A stretch of DNA of 64,000 bases, taken from Oscillatoria nigro-viridis PCC 7112 (GTDB lineage: Bacteria > Cyanobacteriota > Cyanobacteriia > Cyanobacteriales > Microcoleaceae). A program made the translations under genes and the position numbers. The DNA lies in NCBI RefSeq assembly GCF_000317475.1, contig NC_019729.1, positions 1,378,501 to 1,442,500 on the forward strand. The letters are read 5' to 3'. Shown here piece after piece: positions 35,583 through 43,781 of the stretch. Under the pieces are notes generated by a model, which was given only the letters and a program-made list of their open reading frames with translations, was not told where the DNA came from and ran no database searches. Within the stretch, counting starts at the first letter, position 1; the number at the start of each line of letters is the position of its first letter.

Positions 35583-35837
35583 GACGATTTTAGATTTTAG
35601 ATTTTAGATTTTAGATTTTGAAATACTTGAGAAAACAAGCTTTTGAAGCTGGTATATAGTTGCATTTTTTATAAAAACTGGTATAAGAAGGAAGTGGAAA
35701 GGAAGCCCAGGGATTGTGTAACGTTGTAACGCAGGTAAGGGATAGAGAGAAGAGGGAAGAGGGGATCAACTGTTTTAATGAATGCTAAATTTACGCCCGT
35801 TGGCTAAAATTAGAAGAGTTTTTGTTAAAGGTGTTTT
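35583..35837. other. Intergenic with STRR
   Basis: TTTAGAT heptamers at 35586-35619 directly follow the kinase stop. The remainder is G/A-rich (GGAAGTGGAAAGGAAG) and shows no gene. Confidence 0.5.
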
Positions 35838-36737
35838 ATGGCTGTTGGCAAGGATACAATTTTCGAGCGCTTTTTGTCGCCCCTGATGCGACTGGCGATC
35901 GACGAAGAAGCACTGAAACGACTCTACGAAGGTATCGACTGGGAAAGAGCGGGCGATCGCTACCGACAACCCAACCTAGTTTATCCCGAATATTACAGCA
36001 GCCAAAACTTTCACGGCATTAAAGGCGGCTACCTCAACCCCAGTGCCGCCGTTTCCTACGATCCAATTACCCAATATGTTTTGCCTCCCCACGAAACAGT
36101 CGTCAGGCAAGGTTTAATTGACGCTGTGCGGGTGAAACCGCGCCGAATCATCGATTTGGGATGCGGCACCGGTTCGACAACGCTCATGCTCAAGCAAGCT
36201 TTTCCCGAAGCGGAAGTTGTCGGCTTGGACTTGTCGCCTTATATGCTGGTAGTTGCTGAAATGAAAGCCCAAAAAGCCGGCTTAAATATCCAGTGGTTGC
36301 ACGGAAATGCCGAAAGCGTTGCTTTTCCCGATGCCAGCTTCGATTTAGTCGCAGCTTCCTTGCTGTTTCACGAGACGCCGCCTGCTGTATCGCGGGCAAT
36401 TTTGCGAGAAAGCTTCCGACTGCTGAAGGTTGGGGGACAAGTGGCAATTTTGGACGGAAACCAAAAAACTTTGCGGCAGACAGAGTGGCTGACTGATATG
36501 TTTGAAGAGCCTTATATTAAGTCTTACGCGGCTGGCAGCCTCGATGCTTGGGCGGGGGCGGCAGGATTCGCGGCGGTGCAAACTCACGAACACTGGTGGG
36601 TGAATCAGGTGACGCAGGGCGTGAAACCTTTGCCTGGGGAAGATTTGGAACAGGCAAAGGTGGCGAGGGGGTGGAATTGGGGCGATCGAACTCCTGATTT
36701 TGATGGCGATTTACCGGGCATTCCAGCTCCGGCTTGA
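35838..36737 (+). CDS. Class I SAM-dependent methyltransferase (UbiE-like)
   Basis: The 299-aa protein has a ~100-residue N-terminal extension (LMRLAIDEEALKRLYEGIDWERAGDRYRQPNLVYP) followed by a Rossmann methyltransferase core. Motif I is RIIDLGCGTGSTT (103-115), motif II VVGLDLSPYMLVVAE, the post-I acidic loop NAESVAFPDASFDLV, and the later ESFRLLKVGGQVAILDG. The substrate is unknown. The extension resembles a group of cyanobacterial proteins annotated only as methyltransferases. It lacks the conserved cysteine pattern of arsenite methyltransferase ArsM, so I do not assign it to the arsenic island 3 kb upstream. Confidence 0.8.
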   Translation: MAVGKDTIFERFLSPLMRLAIDEEALKRLYEGIDWERAGDRYRQPNLVYPEYYSSQNFHGIKGGYLNPSAAVSYDPITQYVLPPHETVVRQGLIDAVRVKPRRIIDLGCGTGSTTLMLKQAFPEAEVVGLDLSPYMLVVAEMKAQKAGLNIQWLHGNAESVAFPDASFDLVAASLLFHETPPAVSRAILRESFRLLKVGGQVAILDGNQKTLRQTEWLTDMFEEPYIKSYAAGSLDAWAGAAGFAAVQTHEHWWVNQVTQGVKPLPGEDLEQAKVARGWNWGDRTPDFDGDLPGIPAPA

Positions 36738-36860
36738 TTTACAGAATAACCACCGAATTGAATTCGGGGCTACACAAACAAAGTCCGCCTTCGCGGACTG
36801 AATAATAACTAATAACTAATAACTCATAACTCATAACTAATAACTCATAACTCATAACTA
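36738..36860. repeat. Hairpin and AACTAATAACTCATAACT repeats
   Basis: AGTCCGC-CTTC-GCGGACT (36782-36799) is a perfect tetraloop hairpin that may terminate the methyltransferase gene. It is followed by about six TAACTAA/TAACTCA units (36801-36858) running up to the next start codon. Confidence 0.75.
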
Positions 36861-37589
36861 ATGACTCTAAAAGCAGTTTTATTTGATTTTAATGGCGTGA
36901 TTGTTAATGACGATCCGATTCACGAGAAATTAATCGAACAATTGATGCTCGATGAAAATCTCCAGCTCAAACGTGGAGAGTTTCGAGAAGTTTGTTTGGG
37001 AAGGAGCAATCGCGCTTGCATTACCGCACTGCTCGAGCGCCGGGGACGATTTTTGACAGAAACATACCTCGATCGGCTGCTGCAGCGCAAGGCAGAAGCT
37101 TACAAAGCTCAAATAGATACTTTGGAGAAACTGCCAATTTATCCGGGTTTGGCAGAATTTATTGACAAAGTTCGGGCCGCCGGACTGAAAATGGCCGTAG
37201 TTAGCGGGGCAATGCGATCGGATATAGAATTGGTGTTAGATCGGGCCGGTTTGGCAGCAAATTTTGAGTTAATTGTCGCAGGCGACGACTTGACGGCGAG
37301 CAAACCAGCACCCGACGGCTATCTATTGGCTGTGGAACTTCTCAACCAGAAATATCCCCACTTTAACCTGCAACCGATCGAGTGTTTGGCGGTAGAAGAT
37401 ACTTTTGCGGGGATTGAAGCGGCGAAAAAAGCCGGGATTCAGGTAGCGGGGGTGACTCACACTTACCCGTTTCACATGATCCAGCGCCAAGCTAATTGGA
37501 CGGTGGACTATTTTGCTGATTTAGAGTTGGATAGAGTGGCGGCACTTTGCTCGATCGCCCCCACTGAGCCGGCTGCGAAAAACACTTGA
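36861..37589 (+). CDS. HAD-superfamily hydrolase, beta-phosphoglucomutase-like
   Basis: The 242-aa protein has a HAD Rossmann core with an alpha-helical cap. Motif I is FDFNGVIV with nucleophile Asp9; the second motif position is Asn11 rather than the usual Asp, although Asn is seen in a cyanobacterial branch as I recall it. Motif II is VVSGA, motif III includes SKPAPDGY, and motif IV is AVEDTFAGIEAAKKAG. Typical family reactions are sugar-phosphate dephosphorylation or mutase activity. The D-to-N change would remove the general acid/base used by phosphatases, so catalytic type is uncertain. Its stop lies just before the tRNA-Ala leader. Confidence 0.8.
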   Translation: MTLKAVLFDFNGVIVNDDPIHEKLIEQLMLDENLQLKRGEFREVCLGRSNRACITALLERRGRFLTETYLDRLLQRKAEAYKAQIDTLEKLPIYPGLAEFIDKVRAAGLKMAVVSGAMRSDIELVLDRAGLAANFELIVAGDDLTASKPAPDGYLLAVELLNQKYPHFNLQPIECLAVEDTFAGIEAAKKAGIQVAGVTHTYPFHMIQRQANWTVDYFADLELDRVAALCSIAPTEPAAKNT

Positions 37590-37709
37590 CCTTTTTAGCA
37601 GTTACGTGCTAGTGTAAGTGACGGTCTGCGAACGTGAGAGCAAGCAAGACCTGTAAGCCTTTTAGATTCGGCAATCCCGCATCTAAAATGCTAAATTAAA
37701 ACTCAATCA

Positions 37710-37782
37710 GGGGAATTAGCTCAGTTGGTAGAGCGCTGCGATCGCACCGCAGAGGCCAGCGGTTCGAGTCCGCTATTCTCCA
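37710..37782 (+). tRNA. tRNA-Ala (anticodon CGC)
   Basis: A 73-nt cloverleaf. The acceptor GGGGAAT pairs with ATTCTCC (one G-U), the D arm is GCTC/GAGC with loop AGTTGGTA, the anticodon stem is CTGCG/CGCAG with loop ATCGCAC, and the T arm is AGCGG/CCGCT with loop TTCGAGT. The anticodon is CGC, reading GCG alanine codons, and the discriminator is A. CCA is not encoded. A HIP1 octamer GCGATCGC (37738-37745) occupies the anticodon stem-loop. Confidence 0.96.
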
Positions 37783-37801
37783 TAAATCAGGGGCATTTCT
37801 A

Positions 37802-37843
37802 CAGGTGACGATCGTACTCAAAGCGAAGTGCGATCGTCACCTG
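37802..37843. terminator. Inverted repeat after tRNA-Ala
   Basis: CAGGTGACGATCG (37802-37814) is perfectly inverted at 37831-37843 with a 16-nt loop. It lies 20 bp after the tRNA. It lacks a T-run, so it may be a processing or termination hairpin or simply one more palindromic repeat. Confidence 0.45.
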
Positions 37844-38149
37844 CTTTGACAATCGCCTATGCAAGTGCGATATACCCTGTTGCCGCCTCACTCCTAGCAT
37901 CAACAACCTGGGGAGAACCAGAAACCGGGTTTCTATGTTTCTATTTTGTGCCATGACCCGATTGCTGCCTCACTCCTAGCATCAATAAGATAATTTATCT
38001 TTTGAAACCCGGTTTCTAATGTCACACTAATTGCTGAAAAGACGTATTTTGGTGTCTAAACCCGGTTTCAGAACAGAATGCAACGGTAGGTAAGCTGCAA
38101 AGCGTTATGTCATCAGCCAATCTAAAATCTAAAATAATTAGGACTTACG
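37844..38149. repeat. Intergenic with AAACCCGGTTTCT and CCTCACTCCTAGCATCAA repeats
   Basis: GCCTCACTCCTAGCATCAA occurs twice (37883- and 37967-), each followed within ~80 bp by a GAAACCCGGTTTCT-type palindrome. No gene is seen in either strand. Confidence 0.6.
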
Positions 38150-38420
38150 CATAGGGAATCAGAAACCGGGTTTTTTAGGAAAATACAGCATATTCCATGT
38201 ATATGTGGTACACAAAATCTTGCGACGCGAGTAAGGTGCGTCGCCACCCGGATGGCGAGCAATCTTTATCAAATTAGAAGCAGCGACGCACCCTACCGAT
38301 TAACACCACATAATATAGCTTTATAGTGTACTTCATGAACCACCGAATATGCTGTATTTCGTTCCCCCCCGCAGATTCGGTGAAAAACCCGGTTTCTAGG
38401 CGTCGGAATGCGTAAGTCCT
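38150..38420. mobile_element. Nested fold-back (MITE-like) element, 271 bp
   Basis: Terminal inverted repeats AGGACTTACGCAT (38150-38162) and its complement (38408-38420) are backed by three further inverted pairs in matching order. These are AGAAACCGGGTTTTT with AAAAACCCGGTTTCT (38383-38397), AAATACAGCATATTC with GAATATGCTGTATTTC (about 38345-38360), and AAGGTGCGTCGC with GCGACGCACCCT in the middle. The whole segment folds into a long imperfect hairpin. No transposase is encoded. AGGACTTACGCA ends are widespread in cyanobacterial genomes, from memory. It lies 80 bp upstream of the NtcA site of urtA. Confidence 0.8.
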
Positions 38421-38499
38421 GATAATATCAGCCCAGTTTTTGCAGCAGTTGGCATCAATCCCCAGAAAAGTTTCTTTTTGTCAATAAATAATAATTTTT

Positions 38500-38541
38500 G
38501 TATCTAAAAATACAACAGTCTTCAGAAGCCAGTCTTAATAT
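38500..38541 (+). promoter_or_regulatory. NtcA-activated promoter of the urt operon
   Basis: GTA-TCTAAAAA-TAC (38500-38513) is a perfect NtcA box (GTA-N8-TAC). It is followed exactly 22 nt later by TAATAT (38536-38541), matching TA-N3-T. This is the canonical class II NtcA promoter of cyanobacterial nitrogen genes. The urtA ATG is 63 bp downstream of the -10. Confidence 0.9.
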
Positions 38542-38604
38542 CAAGTCGCTATGTGTTATTATTCTCAATCATCTGACTCATCTATTGAAGAGTAACAAGA
38601 AAAA

Positions 38605-39921
38605 ATGACAAAGCGATTCGATCGGCGGAAATTTATTTTATACAGTTCTGCTACCCTAACATCAAGTTTATTTCTAAAAGCTTGTAGAACTCCCACTCCA
38701 ACAGCAACTCCAACCGCTTCTCCAACACCAACAGGAACTACACCAGCAGCAAGCAGTGGAAACACGATCAAAGTAGGAATTTTGCATTCCTTGAGCGGCA
38801 CGATGTCAATTAGCGAAAAAAGCGTTGTTGATGCCGAACAATTAGCGATAGAAGAAATCAATAAAGCTGGCGGCGTCCTCGGAAAACAAATCGAAGCAAT
38901 AGTAGAAGATGGCAACTCAGACTGGCCGACTTTTGCAGAAAAAGCCAAAAAATTGATCGACCAAGATAAAGTTGTCACAGTCTTTGGCTGCTGGACTTCC
39001 GCCAGTCGCAAAGCAGTATTGCCGGTATTTGAAGAAAAAAATCATATGCTCTGGTATCCCGTACAATACGAGGGTCAAGAGTGTTCCAAAAATATCTTTT
39101 ACACCGGGGCGGCACCGAACCAACAAATTGAACCAGCAGTGGACTGGCTGCTAGAAAATAAAGGCAAAAAATTCTTCTTGGTCGGGTCTGACTACGTTTT
39201 CCCCCGCACGGCAAATACCATTATCAAGGCACAGCTAACTGCCAAAGGCGGCGAATTAGTTGGGGAAGATTACATTCCTTTGGGCGGGACAGAAGTCACG
39301 CCAATTATTACTAAAATTAAGGCAGCTTTGCCAGACGGCGGCGTCATTTTCAATTCCCTCAACGGCGACAGCAACGTAGCATTTTTCAAACAGTTGCAGG
39401 GTGCAGGTTTGGGCCCGGACAAATATCCGTCAATGTCGGTCAGTATTGCGGAAGAAGAAGTAAAGGCGATCGGCGTAGAATATCTTAAAGGCCATTACGC
39501 CGCCTGGAATTACTTCATGACTGTGGAATCTCCGGCCAATACAAAATTTGTGGAAGCTTTCAAGGCAAAATACGGCAAAGATAGAGTGACTAACGACCCG
39601 ATGGAAGCAGCTTACATCATGGTTTACCTGTGGAAGCAAGCCGTCGAAAAAGCAGGGACAGCCGACGATTTGGAAAAAGTGCGGGAAGCAGCTTTGGGTC
39701 AAAGTTTTGAAGCGCCGGAGGGCAAAGTTACGATGGAAAACAACCACCACATCTCTAAATTTGTGAGGTTGGGCGAAGTGAGAGACGACGGTTTGTTTAA
39801 CATCGCTTATGCTACGCCACAAGCAGTGCAGCCAGTTCCTTGGAATCAGTTTGTCGCTGAAACAAAAGGCTTTTCTTGCGATTGGTCAGATCCCGCAAAA
39901 GGTGGAAAATTCAAAGCTTGA
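38605..39921 (+). CDS. urtA: Urea ABC transporter, substrate-binding lipoprotein
   Basis: The 438-aa protein has a basic N-terminus [10 protein letters not shown] (Tat-like RR), then a hydrophobic stretch and the lipobox LKAC (about 24-27). A Thr/Pro-rich tether ([16 protein letters not shown]) follows. The mature domain is a periplasmic type I binding fold: [37 protein letters not shown], then [21 protein letters not shown] and [31 protein letters not shown], which are the UrtA-specific segments. It delivers urea to UrtBC. The gene follows an NtcA promoter, consistent with induction under nitrogen limitation. Confidence 0.96.
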   Translation: MTKRFDRRKFILYSSATLTSSLFLKACRTPTPTATPTASPTPTGTTPAASSGNTIKVGILHSLSGTMSISEKSVVDAEQLAIEEINKAGGVLGKQIEAIVEDGNSDWPTFAEKAKKLIDQDKVVTVFGCWTSASRKAVLPVFEEKNHMLWYPVQYEGQECSKNIFYTGAAPNQQIEPAVDWLLENKGKKFFLVGSDYVFPRTANTIIKAQLTAKGGELVGEDYIPLGGTEVTPIITKIKAALPDGGVIFNSLNGDSNVAFFKQLQGAGLGPDKYPSMSVSIAEEEVKAIGVEYLKGHYAAWNYFMTVESPANTKFVEAFKAKYGKDRVTNDPMEAAYIMVYLWKQAVEKAGTADDLEKVREAALGQSFEAPEGKVTMENNHHISKFVRLGEVRDDGLFNIAYATPQAVQPVPWNQFVAETKGFSCDWSDPAKGGKFKA

Positions 39922-40358
39922 TCAGGGATGAGAATTAAATAAAATCCACTTTTCATGACTGTTGTGGGATGGGCGTCCCGCCCGTCTATCGGGGACGGGC
40001 GGGACGCCCATCCCACAAGAAAAAAGGGAAATTATTTAATTGACGATCCTAAGTAGGTAATACCAATTTCAATACCCTTGGGTTAAGCCAGATCCCCCCG
40101 GCGCCAAGGGCGGGCACGGGGGCACCGCCCCTACGAAGGGGGGGACAAGAGCGTTCTTGCCTCACCCCCTACTCCCCTTAATAAGGGGGAACTGGACTCT
40201 TCAAAGTCCCCCTTATTAAGGGGGATTTAGGGGGATCTAGACTCGGCTACAAGCGAAATATACACAGGGTTTTAGTTCTAAGTTGACACCAATGGGATAA
40301 AATCCGCCCCTAATTATCCGCAAACAAAGTTGACCGAGTTGATGCAGGAGTAACAAAA
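39922..40358. repeat. Spacer between urtA and urtB with strong hairpin repeats
   Basis: A 25-bp perfect inverted repeat (39962-39986 with 39994-40018, loop 7 nt) starts TTGTGGGATGGGCGTCCCGC. CCCCCTTATTAAGGGGG (40208-40224) and related TTAAGGGGG units follow. The hairpin just after urtA may partly terminate or stabilise the mRNA, giving more binding protein than permease. No gene is seen. An AGGAG at about 40345 precedes urtB. Confidence 0.8.
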
Positions 40359-41513
40359 GTGGCGATATTAGATGGTTTATTTAACGGCATTAGCATCGGC
40401 GCAGTTTTACTAATTGCAGCCCTGGGATTAGCTATTATTTTCGGGCTGATGGGCGTGATTAATATGGCTCATGGCGAGTTGATGATGCTGGGGGCTTATA
40501 CAACTTTCGTGGTGCAAAATGTCTTCAAAGGCATGGGAGGATTTGCTTTTGAAACCTATATTTTATTTGCAATTCCCCTAGCTTTTTTAGTCGCTGCATT
40601 GGTAGGATTGATTCTCGAACGCGGAGTGATTCGCTATCTTTACGGGCGGCCGCTAGAAACTCTGCTGGCAACTTGGGGCGTAAGTTTAATTTTGCAGCAG
40701 TTTGTCCGCAGCGTGAGTTGGGTGTTGGTAATTGGGATTGCGGTGTTTTGTTTGCTGTTTTTTGGCGGTTTGCGGTTGCTCAAATCTCGCCTGGATTTCG
40801 ATCGCATTCGCAACAAAATAATCGCCCTAATTTTACCTCTGTCTTTGGGTATTTCCTGGGCGGTGAGCGCATTTTTAGGGCAAACTTACAAACTGGCAGT
40901 AACTCAACCTTGGTTTGGCGCTCAAAATGTGGACGTAACTGCACCGCAATGGTTGCGGGGCGGCATACCGCTGGGCAATTTTCAGTTGCCCTACGCCCGA
41001 GTTTTTATTATTGTGCTGACAGGAATTTGTTTGGCGGGAATTTACCTATTTTTGCAAAAGTCTGTGTGGGGATTGCGGATTAGATCCGTGACGCAAAATC
41101 GCAGCATGAGCGCGTGTTTGGGAATTCCTACCGAACAAGTAGACGCGCTGACTTTTGCTTTGGGTTCGGGGCTGGCAGGTGTCGCTGGGTGCGCGATTAG
41201 TTTGATCGGTTCGGTAGGGTCAAATACCGGACAAAATTATATAGTCGATACGTTTATGGTGGTGGTTGTGGGCGGTGTCGGCAAGATTGTGGGGAGTGTA
41301 GTTGCTGCGATCGCGATCGGCACTGCAAATTACCTGATCGGTTCTGGAACCTTAGCATTAATGTTCGCTCCTGTCAAGCCTTTAGCCGACTTCTTCACAT
41401 TTTTCGCCACAACCAGCATGGCAAAAGTAATGGTATTCGCCTTAATTATGGCTTTTCTGCAAGTGAAGCCGGGAGGGATTTTCCCGCAAAAAGGGCGGAC
41501 GGTAGAAAATTAA
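40359..41513 (+). CDS. urtB: Urea ABC transporter permease UrtB
   Basis: The 384-aa LivH-type permease starts at GTG 40359 (AGGAG at about 40345). The start LDGLFNGISIGAVLLIAALGLAIIFGLMGVINMAHGELMMLGAY is the family signature. GRPLETLLATWGVSLILQQ and the EAA-like loop GVGKIVGSVVAAIAIG follow. An insert between helices (about 125-200, FGAQNVDVTAPQWL) is typical of UrtB compared with LivH. It forms the membrane channel together with UrtC. The gene is 27 bp before urtC. Confidence 0.95.
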   Translation: MAILDGLFNGISIGAVLLIAALGLAIIFGLMGVINMAHGELMMLGAYTTFVVQNVFKGMGGFAFETYILFAIPLAFLVAALVGLILERGVIRYLYGRPLETLLATWGVSLILQQFVRSVSWVLVIGIAVFCLLFFGGLRLLKSRLDFDRIRNKIIALILPLSLGISWAVSAFLGQTYKLAVTQPWFGAQNVDVTAPQWLRGGIPLGNFQLPYARVFIIVLTGICLAGIYLFLQKSVWGLRIRSVTQNRSMSACLGIPTEQVDALTFALGSGLAGVAGCAISLIGSVGSNTGQNYIVDTFMVVVVGGVGKIVGSVVAAIAIGTANYLIGSGTLALMFAPVKPLADFFTFFATTSMAKVMVFALIMAFLQVKPGGIFPQKGRTVEN

Positions 41514-41540
41514 AAATTACAACTGCGAGTGTAGCGAAAA

Positions 41541-42683
41541 ATGCAGAAAACACATCAAAAACCCTGGCTAAAAGAAGCGGCAATTGTCAGCGCGATCGCC
41601 CTCATATTCATCTTACTCATCCCAGGAATACTCCCCGACGTTCGGCTCAATCAATTGGGGAGATTTTTAGCACTAGCAATTGCAGCCCTCGGCATAGACT
41701 TAATTTGGGGATACACGGGTTTGCTTAGTTTAGGGCATGGGGTGTTTTTTGCGATCGGCGGCTACGCCTTAGCCATGCACCTAAAATTGCAAATTCCCCC
41801 AACCGCCAGCAGTCAATTGCCAGAATTTATGAACCTCTACGGCGTTACCGAACTCCCCTGGTTTTGGCAACCATTTTATTCATTTCCTTTCTCAGTATTC
41901 GCAGTAGTTCTCATCCCCGCTATATTGGGCGCACTTTTGGGTTATTTAGTATTCCGCAATCGGATTCGAGGCGTTTACTTTTCAATTCTCACCCAAGCAG
42001 CAACCATTGTATTTTTTAACTTCTTTAACGGTCAGCAAAAACTGATTAACGGAACCAACGGACTCACCGACTTTAAAACCCTGTTCGGAGCCACAGTCAA
42101 TGACCGAGATACTCAATATATTTTCTACATTCTCACCATACTATTTCTAGCAGCAACTTACGCCCTCTGCCGCTGGCTGACCAGCGGGCGTTTCGGTCGC
42201 CTGCTAGTAGCAATTCGCGACGACGAAATACGCCTGCGTTTCTCAGGTTACAATCCCACAGGTTACAAAGTTTTAGTCTTTGCAATTTCCGCCGGTTTAG
42301 CCGGGATTGCAGGCGCATTATTTACCGTACAAACCGGAATTATTTCGCCAAAAGCAATGGATATTGCTTTTTCAATTGAAATGGTAATCTGGGTCGCGGT
42401 GGGAGGTCGCGCCACATTATCGGGAGCAATATTAGGAGCGCTGCTAGTCAACTTTGGCAAGAGTTTCTTGAGCGAACAATTCCCCGAAGTGTGGCTATTT
42501 TTCCAAGGCGCGCTATTCCTAATAGTAGTCACAGTGCTGCCCGACGGCTTAGTCGGATGGCTGCAACATCAAGGTTTCGACAAAATCCGCAGCTTGTTCA
42601 GAAGACCCAAGTACGCATCTACTTACCCCAGCCTGGAACAAGACCCCCAAGTGCAGCGCGAAAAAGAAGAACTTGAACATTGA
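41541..42683 (+). CDS. urtC: Urea ABC transporter permease UrtC
   Basis: The 380-aa LivM-type permease has LGRFLALAIAALGIDLIWGYTGLLSLGHGVFFAIGGYALAMHL near the N-terminus. LVFRNRIRGVYFSILTQAATIVFFNFFNGQQKLINGTNGLTDF in the middle is characteristic of UrtC. A cytoplasmic loop AIRDDEIRLRFSGYNPTGYKVLVFAISAGLAGIAGALFT lies near 235-270. About ten helices. It pairs with UrtB. The C-terminus is charged (EQDPQVQREKEELEH). A 186-bp gap separates it from the AIM24 gene on the same strand. Confidence 0.95.
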   Translation: MQKTHQKPWLKEAAIVSAIALIFILLIPGILPDVRLNQLGRFLALAIAALGIDLIWGYTGLLSLGHGVFFAIGGYALAMHLKLQIPPTASSQLPEFMNLYGVTELPWFWQPFYSFPFSVFAVVLIPAILGALLGYLVFRNRIRGVYFSILTQAATIVFFNFFNGQQKLINGTNGLTDFKTLFGATVNDRDTQYIFYILTILFLAATYALCRWLTSGRFGRLLVAIRDDEIRLRFSGYNPTGYKVLVFAISAGLAGIAGALFTVQTGIISPKAMDIAFSIEMVIWVAVGGRATLSGAILGALLVNFGKSFLSEQFPEVWLFFQGALFLIVVTVLPDGLVGWLQHQGFDKIRSLFRRPKYASTYPSLEQDPQVQREKEELEH

Positions 42684-42869
42684 GTGCAAAAATATCGTGT
42701 AATTTATAAGTAGGCTGATCTAAACAAATGTCACCTACAACAGACAAACAAAGCAATCCCAATAGACTGGGGAAAAGCTGGGTTTCTGTCTGAGGAGGCG
42801 CAAGATATATGTCCACCTACTTATATATCTTTAGCAAGTAGCTTCGTTCTTTAACTTGAGGGGCAACAT

Positions 42870-43592
42870 ATGGCAGATATTATTGACTACAAAATCTACG
42901 GCGACGATTTGCAACTCATCGAGATTGAACTCGACCCCAAAGAAGGCGTGAGGGCTGAAGCTGGAACCATGACATACATGGAAGGCGACATCCAAATGCA
43001 AACATCCACAGGCGGCGGCTTATTTCAAGGTTTCAAACGGATGCTGACAGGAGCGGGTTTTTTCATTACCACCTTTGTCAACGCCGGAAACCGCAAGGCC
43101 CGCGTCGCTTTTGCCGCCCCCTATCCGGGTAAAGTAATTCCCCTAGATTTAGGCCAACTTGGCGGTAAATTTTTGTGTCAAAAAGACTCATTTCTCTGTG
43201 CGGCCAACGGCATTGAAATTGAGGTAGCTTTCACCAAGCGGCTAGGTGCCGGTTTCTTTGGCGGAGAAGGTTTTATTCTGCAAAAATTGCAGGGTGACGG
43301 GCTAGCTTTTGTTCATGCGGGAGGAACAATAGTGGAGAAAAATTTGGGAGTTGGCGAAGTGTTGCGAGTAGACACCGGTTGTTTGGTAGCTTTTGCGCCG
43401 ACTGTAGATTACGATATTCAGTTTGTTGGGGGGTTTAAAAATGCTTTATTTGGAGGTGAAGGCTTGTTTTTGGCAAAGATGACTGGGCCTGGAAAAGTAT
43501 ATGTACAAAGTTTGCCGCTCTCGAAATTAGCCGAGCGAATTTTAGCTGCTTCTCCACCTCCAATGTCGAGCAGTTCTAGCAGTTTTAGTTGA
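42870..43592 (+). CDS. AIM24/TIGR00266 family protein inside the urt operon
   Basis: The 240-aa protein has a beta-rich fold with repeated Gly-rich turns: GVRAEAGTMTYMEGDIQM, FFITTFVNAG, IPLDLGQLGGKFLCQKDSFLCA, FFGGEGFILQKLQGDGLAFVHAGG and LFGGEGLFLAKMTGPGKVYVQS. This matches the TIGR00266/AIM24 family (yeast Aim24 affects mitochondria; bacterial role unknown). The C-terminus is Ser-rich (MSSSSSSFS). The ATG at 42870 has GAGGGG upstream. It lies between urtC and urtD on the same strand, so it is probably cotranscribed. Why is unknown; it is not a known urea-transport component. Confidence 0.85.
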   Translation: MADIIDYKIYGDDLQLIEIELDPKEGVRAEAGTMTYMEGDIQMQTSTGGGLFQGFKRMLTGAGFFITTFVNAGNRKARVAFAAPYPGKVIPLDLGQLGGKFLCQKDSFLCAANGIEIEVAFTKRLGAGFFGGEGFILQKLQGDGLAFVHAGGTIVEKNLGVGEVLRVDTGCLVAFAPTVDYDIQFVGGFKNALFGGEGLFLAKMTGPGKVYVQSLPLSKLAERILAASPPPMSSSSSSFS

Positions 43593-43623
43593 GAGCAAAA
43601 TAACCGTTTACGTGCTTGTGTAG

Positions 43624-43762
43624 GGTGCGTCAGCCCGCAGATTTCCTGGCTTACCCAGAGACTGTTAACTGACGCACCTTATCAGAGAAAATCACCGCTG
43701 TCAGTCAGGTGCGTCAGCCAACAGATTTTCCGGCTTACCCAGACACTGTTAACTGACGCACC
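43624..43762. repeat. Two direct copies of a 55-bp inverted-end repeat
   Basis: Copies at 43624-43678 and 43708-43762 both begin GGTGCGTCAG and end CTGACGCACC, so each can fold. They are over 85% alike by eye. They fill the gap between the AIM24 gene and urtD. Confidence 0.85.
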
Positions 43763-43781
43763 CTACCCGAAAAAATAACCT

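Noticed and set aside
35838-36737. Methyltransferase as ArsM of the arsenic island
   Set aside because: The Rossmann core is UbiE-like and lacks the conserved cysteines of arsenite methyltransferases; it is also 3 kb away behind a histidine kinase.
37802-37843. Riboswitch or small RNA after tRNA-Ala
   Set aside because: Only a simple inverted repeat is visible; no conserved aptamer core could be recognised.
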